Part shown: in pieces, positions 61,198 through 64,000 of the stretch
Numbering within the stretch: position 1 is the stretch's first letter
Layout of the letters: each line of letters starts with the position of its first letter
NCBI RefSeq assembly: GCF_029229925.1
Contig: NZ_CP107254.1
Location: forward strand, 1,736,001 to 1,800,000
Length of the DNA stretch: 64,000 nt
Reading direction: 5' to 3'
From: Halorhabdus sp. BNX81
GTDB taxonomy: Archaea > Halobacteriota > Halobacteria > Halobacteriales > Haloarculaceae
Made by a program: the position numbers and the translations under genes
The notes under the pieces: model-generated
What the model saw: only the letters and a program-made list of their open reading frames with translations
Databases searched by the model: none
Told to the model about the DNA's origin: nothing

Positions 61198-62550
61198 ATG
61201 GACCTGTTCGGGACAGCCGGAATCAGAGGGCCGGTCAGCGAACGCGTCACCCCCGATCTCGCACTCCGCGTCGGTCGAGCGGCCGGCGACGACGGCGCGG
61301 AGTTCGTCGTCGGCCGGGACGGCCGGACGACGGGCATGGGACTGGCGGCCGCCGTCGAAGCGGGACTGGAAAGTGCCGGTGCCGACGTGATTCGTGTCGG
61401 CCAGATACCGACGCCGACGCTCGCCTACGCCTCCCGGGGCCGTCGTGGCGTGATACTCACCGCGAGTCACAACCCACCGGCGGACAACGGACTCAAACTG
61501 TTCGTCGACGGCCAACAGTACCCGGCTGGGGCCGAATCCCGGATCGAATCCCGGATCGAAGACGACCCCGCCCCCGCCCCATGGGACGAGTGGGGGACGA
61601 CCACCCGCCGTGATCCACTCCCCGACTATCGGAAAGCGGTCGTCGAATATGCCGAAACCCTCGGCGCGCCACTTGACGGACTCGGTGTGGCAGTCGACTG
61701 CGGTAACGGTGTCGCCGGCGTCGCGACCCCACCGGTGTTGCGCATGCTCGGTGCGCACGTCCGTGCCCTGGACGCAAACGTCGACGGTCACTTCCCGGCC
61801 AGAGAGAGCAAGCCGACACCGGAGAACATCCGGGGACTCCGGCAGTTCGTCGCCGGGTCTGAGGCGGTCGAGATCGGCTTCGCTCACGACGGCGATGGGG
61901 ATCGGATCGTCGTCGTTGACGATGACGGCGACGTGATCCACGAGGATACCGTCACGGCGATCCTGGCAGACCATTTCGTCCGCGAGAGCTCCGCCGGTGA
62001 CCCGGTCGTGATCACGACGCCGAACACCTCAACCCGGATCGACGAACGCGTCCAGGCCGCGGGCGGCCGCGTCGAACGCGTCGCCCTCGGTAGTCTGCAC
62101 GAGGGGCTGGCGGACATCCCCGACACACCGGAGACGGAAGTCGTCCTTGCCTCCGAGCCCTGGAAATACATCTTCCCCGACCTCGGGCCGTGGATGGACG
62201 CCATCGCCAGTGCGGGGGTGTTCGCCCGGCTCGTCGCCGAGTCGGGGCTTGACGCCCTGCGAGCGCCAGTCACGGAACGGCCCTTCCGGAAAGTCAACGT
62301 CGACTGTCCCGACGCGGACAAACCGGCCGTGATGGATCGACTCGCTGCGGAGTTGCCTGCCCAGTTTGCATCCGCGACGGCCTCGACGGACTACGGAGTC
62401 AGACTGGAATTCCCGGACGATTCCTGGGCGCTGGTCCGTCCGAGCGGGACCGAGCCGTACATCCGGCTGTACGCCGAAAGCGATGAGGTCGAAACACTGA
62501 TCGACGACGTTCGCGCGGGCATCGAAGACGCCGTCGAAGCAGCGACGTAA
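61198..62550 (+). CDS. glmM: Phosphohexomutase (phosphoglucosamine mutase-like)
   Basis: Alpha-D-phosphohexomutase of 450 aa interconverting sugar 1- and 6-phosphates. The phosphoserine loop LTASHNPPADNG has Ser90; the metal loop is AHDGDGDRI; the sugar loop VVLASEPWKYIF and the phosphate-binding RPSGTEPYIRLY complete the four motifs. The start ATG at 61198 (MDLFGTAGIRG) matches homologues. Substrate is uncertain: glucosamine phosphate for glycan precursors, or a pentose phosphate given cdd and udp just downstream. Confidence 0.9.
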   Translation: MDLFGTAGIRGPVSERVTPDLALRVGRAAGDDGAEFVVGRDGRTTGMGLAAAVEAGLESAGADVIRVGQIPTPTLAYASRGRRGVILTASHNPPADNGLKLFVDGQQYPAGAESRIESRIEDDPAPAPWDEWGTTTRRDPLPDYRKAVVEYAETLGAPLDGLGVAVDCGNGVAGVATPPVLRMLGAHVRALDANVDGHFPARESKPTPENIRGLRQFVAGSEAVEIGFAHDGDGDRIVVVDDDGDVIHEDTVTAILADHFVRESSAGDPVVITTPNTSTRIDERVQAAGGRVERVALGSLHEGLADIPDTPETEVVLASEPWKYIFPDLGPWMDAIASAGVFARLVAESGLDALRAPVTERPFRKVNVDCPDADKPAVMDRLAAELPAQFASATASTDYGVRLEFPDDSWALVRPSGTEPYIRLYAESDEVETLIDDVRAGIEDAVEAAT

Positions 62551-62613
62551 GCGAGCCCCGTTTGCGGTTCGTCACGGCGGTGGCTATTTGCCCACTCCGA
62601 TGCACCGCCCTGT

Positions 62614-63003
62614 ATGGACGAGTTGATCGAGCGAGCACGCAAAGCCCTCAGAAGTTCGTATGCCCCCTACTCGGCGTATCGGGTCGGGGCCGCCCTCCGG
62701 ACGGCGGATGGAACCGTCTTCACCGGGTGTAACATCGAGAACGCCAACTATTCCAACAGCGTCCACGCCGAGGAACTCGCGATCAGCAAGGCCGTCGAGG
62801 ACGGCCACCGGGAGTTCGAGTCGATCGCCGTCACGTCATCGAAACGCGATGGCGTCACGCCGTGTGGAATGTGTCGACAGACGCTCACGGAGTTCTGTGA
62901 CGAGGAGTTACAGATCGTGTGTGACGAGGACGACGCCGTCGCCGCGTACACGCTGGGTGAATTGCTCCCGAACACGATCAGTAGCGAAAACCTGGAGGAC
63001 TGA
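62614..63003 (+). CDS. cdd: Cytidine deaminase
   Basis: 129-residue zinc enzyme converting cytidine and deoxycytidine to uridine forms in pyrimidine salvage. Zinc and catalytic residues are Cys84 and Cys87 (TPCGMCRQT); the HAEE block (His51, Glu53) differs from the usual Cys-Ala-Glu by a His... in this family the third ligand is commonly Cys, so the site should be checked. Substrate motif FTGCNIENANYSNSVHAEELAI is intact. The udp gene follows after 2 bp. Confidence 0.92.
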   Translation: MDELIERARKALRSSYAPYSAYRVGAALRTADGTVFTGCNIENANYSNSVHAEELAISKAVEDGHREFESIAVTSSKRDGVTPCGMCRQTLTEFCDEELQIVCDEDDAVAAYTLGELLPNTISSENLED

Positions 63004-63005
63004 CG

Positions 63006-63812
63006 ATGGACAGCGAAGACCCCAACGACGAGGTCCAGTATCACCTGCAGGTCGGCCCCGAGGACGTGGCCGAGGCGGTCCTGCTGCCGGGTGATCCAGA
63101 CCGCGTCCCGAAGATCACGGACACGTGGGACGACAGCGAGACCGTCGCCGAACACCGCGAGTTCCGGACGGCGACGGGGACCGTCGACGGGACGCCGATC
63201 TCGGTATCCTCGACAGGGATCGGGAGTCCGTCGGCGGCGATCGCCGTCGAGGAACTCGCCAGACTCGGCGTCGACACCCTCCTTCGCGTCGGCTCGTGTG
63301 GGAGCCTCGTCGAGGAGGCCGCCGTCGGCGATCTGATCATCACGACCGGCGCGGTCCGCCAGGAAGGGACCAGCAAGGAGTACGTCCGTGAGGATTATCC
63401 GGCAGTCGCCGACTATCGGGTGGTCTCGGCGCTGATCGCCGCCGCCGAGCGGCTCGACTATGACTATCACGTTGGACTCACGTGTTCGACGGACTCGTTT
63501 TACGCCGGGCAGGGCCGGCCGGGATTCGAGGGGTTCGAGGCGCGTGGAAGTGACGAACTGGTTGGGGAGTTGCGTGACGCCAACGTCCTCAACTTCGAGA
63601 TGGAGGCGAGTTCGATCCTGACGCTCGCGAACCTCTATGGACTCCGGGCAGGTGCGGTCTGTACCGTCTACGCCAACCGGGTGACCGGCGAGTTCCAGAC
63701 GGAGGGCGAACGCAAGGCGGCAAAGACGGCGTCGACTGCCGTCTCGATTCTGGCGTCGATGGAGAGCGACGCAGACGCGGCCGATGCCGACGCCTGGCAC
63801 GCCGACCTCTGA
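63006..63812 (+). CDS. udp: Uridine/nucleoside phosphorylase
   Basis: Phosphorolyses uridine (or related nucleosides) to base and ribose-1-phosphate; 268 aa. Family blocks are VLLPGDPDRVPKI, GIGSPSAAIAVEELARLGVDTLLRVGSCGSL and NFEMEASSILTLANLYGLRAGAVCTVYANR. It is almost certainly co-transcribed with cdd (2-bp gap), forming a cytidine to uracil plus ribose-1-phosphate path. A short acidic/Ala-Asp tail ends the protein. Confidence 0.94.
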   Translation: MDSEDPNDEVQYHLQVGPEDVAEAVLLPGDPDRVPKITDTWDDSETVAEHREFRTATGTVDGTPISVSSTGIGSPSAAIAVEELARLGVDTLLRVGSCGSLVEEAAVGDLIITTGAVRQEGTSKEYVREDYPAVADYRVVSALIAAAERLDYDYHVGLTCSTDSFYAGQGRPGFEGFEARGSDELVGELRDANVLNFEMEASSILTLANLYGLRAGAVCTVYANRVTGEFQTEGERKAAKTASTAVSILASMESDADAADADAWHADL

Positions 63813-63832
63813 GGGCTGGAAGCTACATATTG

Positions 63833-64000
63833 GGCCAGGCAGCGAGTGCCCGGGAGACCGAACTGACGTCGGCGATCCACCGCGCAGCGATGCCCTTTTT
63901 TAAGAGTTCGGCGGTGAATCCGTCGAACGTCTCGATCGGACTGAACATCACGTCGGTTGCGACCGCCTCGTCGCCGACGGAGACGACGGTCCCTTTATTC
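63833..64000 (-). CDS. 3' part of an unidentified gene
   Basis: An open frame runs from the right edge on the minus strand and ends at a TAG at 63833-63835, giving at least 55 residues (NKGTVVSVGDEAVATDVMF ... GIAARWIADVSSVSRALAAWPNM). It has haloarchaeal codon use and no stop before the edge. Family not recognised; the 5' part lies outside the window. Confidence 0.6.

Overview
The window comes from a haloarchaeon (class Halobacteria). The DNA is GC-rich, the predicted proteins are strongly acidic, many genes look leaderless with a TATA box about 25-30 nt before the start codon, and there are archaeal-only functions (AglB, proteasome alpha subunit, aIF2-alpha, Nop10, L44e, S27e, SBDS, Dph2, RNase P Pop5) beside small families I know only from haloarchaea (DUF5778, DUF5793, DUF5794, DUF5795, HEWD, HAH_0734). 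I cannot fix the genus from sequence alone. Family names given as DUF numbers are from memory.

Layout. 0-3.1 kb: end of the succinate dehydrogenase operon (sdhD-sdhB-sdhA). 3.1-4.2 kb: non-coding stretch with tRNA-Leu(GAG). 4.2-9.6 kb: aldo/keto reductase with Fe-S tail, cis-prenyltransferase, tandem cold-shock genes, glutamyl-tRNA reductase, pterin dehydratase. 9.6-16.1 kb: beta-propeller lipoprotein, three membrane proteins and an Lhr-type helicase. 16.1-18 kb: HxlR regulator, DoxX protein and VOC dioxygenase, resembling bacterial quinone-detoxification loci. 18-22.3 kb: PilB/PilC type IV pilus machinery; a pilin gene lies far away at 55.2 kb. 23.2-29.6 kb: AglB oligosaccharyltransferase, a DUF368 lipid-translocase-like protein, a glycosyltransferase and a membrane protein. 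30.6-44.5 kb: mostly information processing (SBDS, PsmA, RNase P Pop5, Dph2, and a L44e-S27e-aIF2alpha-Nop10-PAC2 operon), interrupted by a triplicated DUF4397 lipoprotein, regulators and a probable PLP-less threonine synthase relative. 44.6-52.4 kb: DUF2298 membrane protein, initiator tRNA-Met, FAD oxidoreductase, IMP dehydrogenase, and tRNA-Trp with a box C/D guide intron. 52.5-64 kb: SGNH hydrolase, rhodanese, pilin, HerA-like ATPase, DNA polymerase IV, HTH-CBS protein, and a nucleoside/sugar phosphate group (GlmM-type mutase, cytidine deaminase, uridine phosphorylase).

The most unusual signal is non-coding. All three tRNA genes (Leu, initiator Met, Trp) are followed immediately by a structured trailer and then, about 105-130 bp on, by an extra copy of the tRNA's own T-arm and acceptor 3' strand. 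Each extra copy is preceded by a sequence complementary to its T-arm. Three trailers contain a hairpin with an exactly 14-nt loop of shared sequence and unrelated stems; its ends look like a kink-loop (tandem G-A pairs). Two other trailers at the Met locus share a different bulged hairpin in which stem bases change in a compensatory way. I know of no description of this arrangement.
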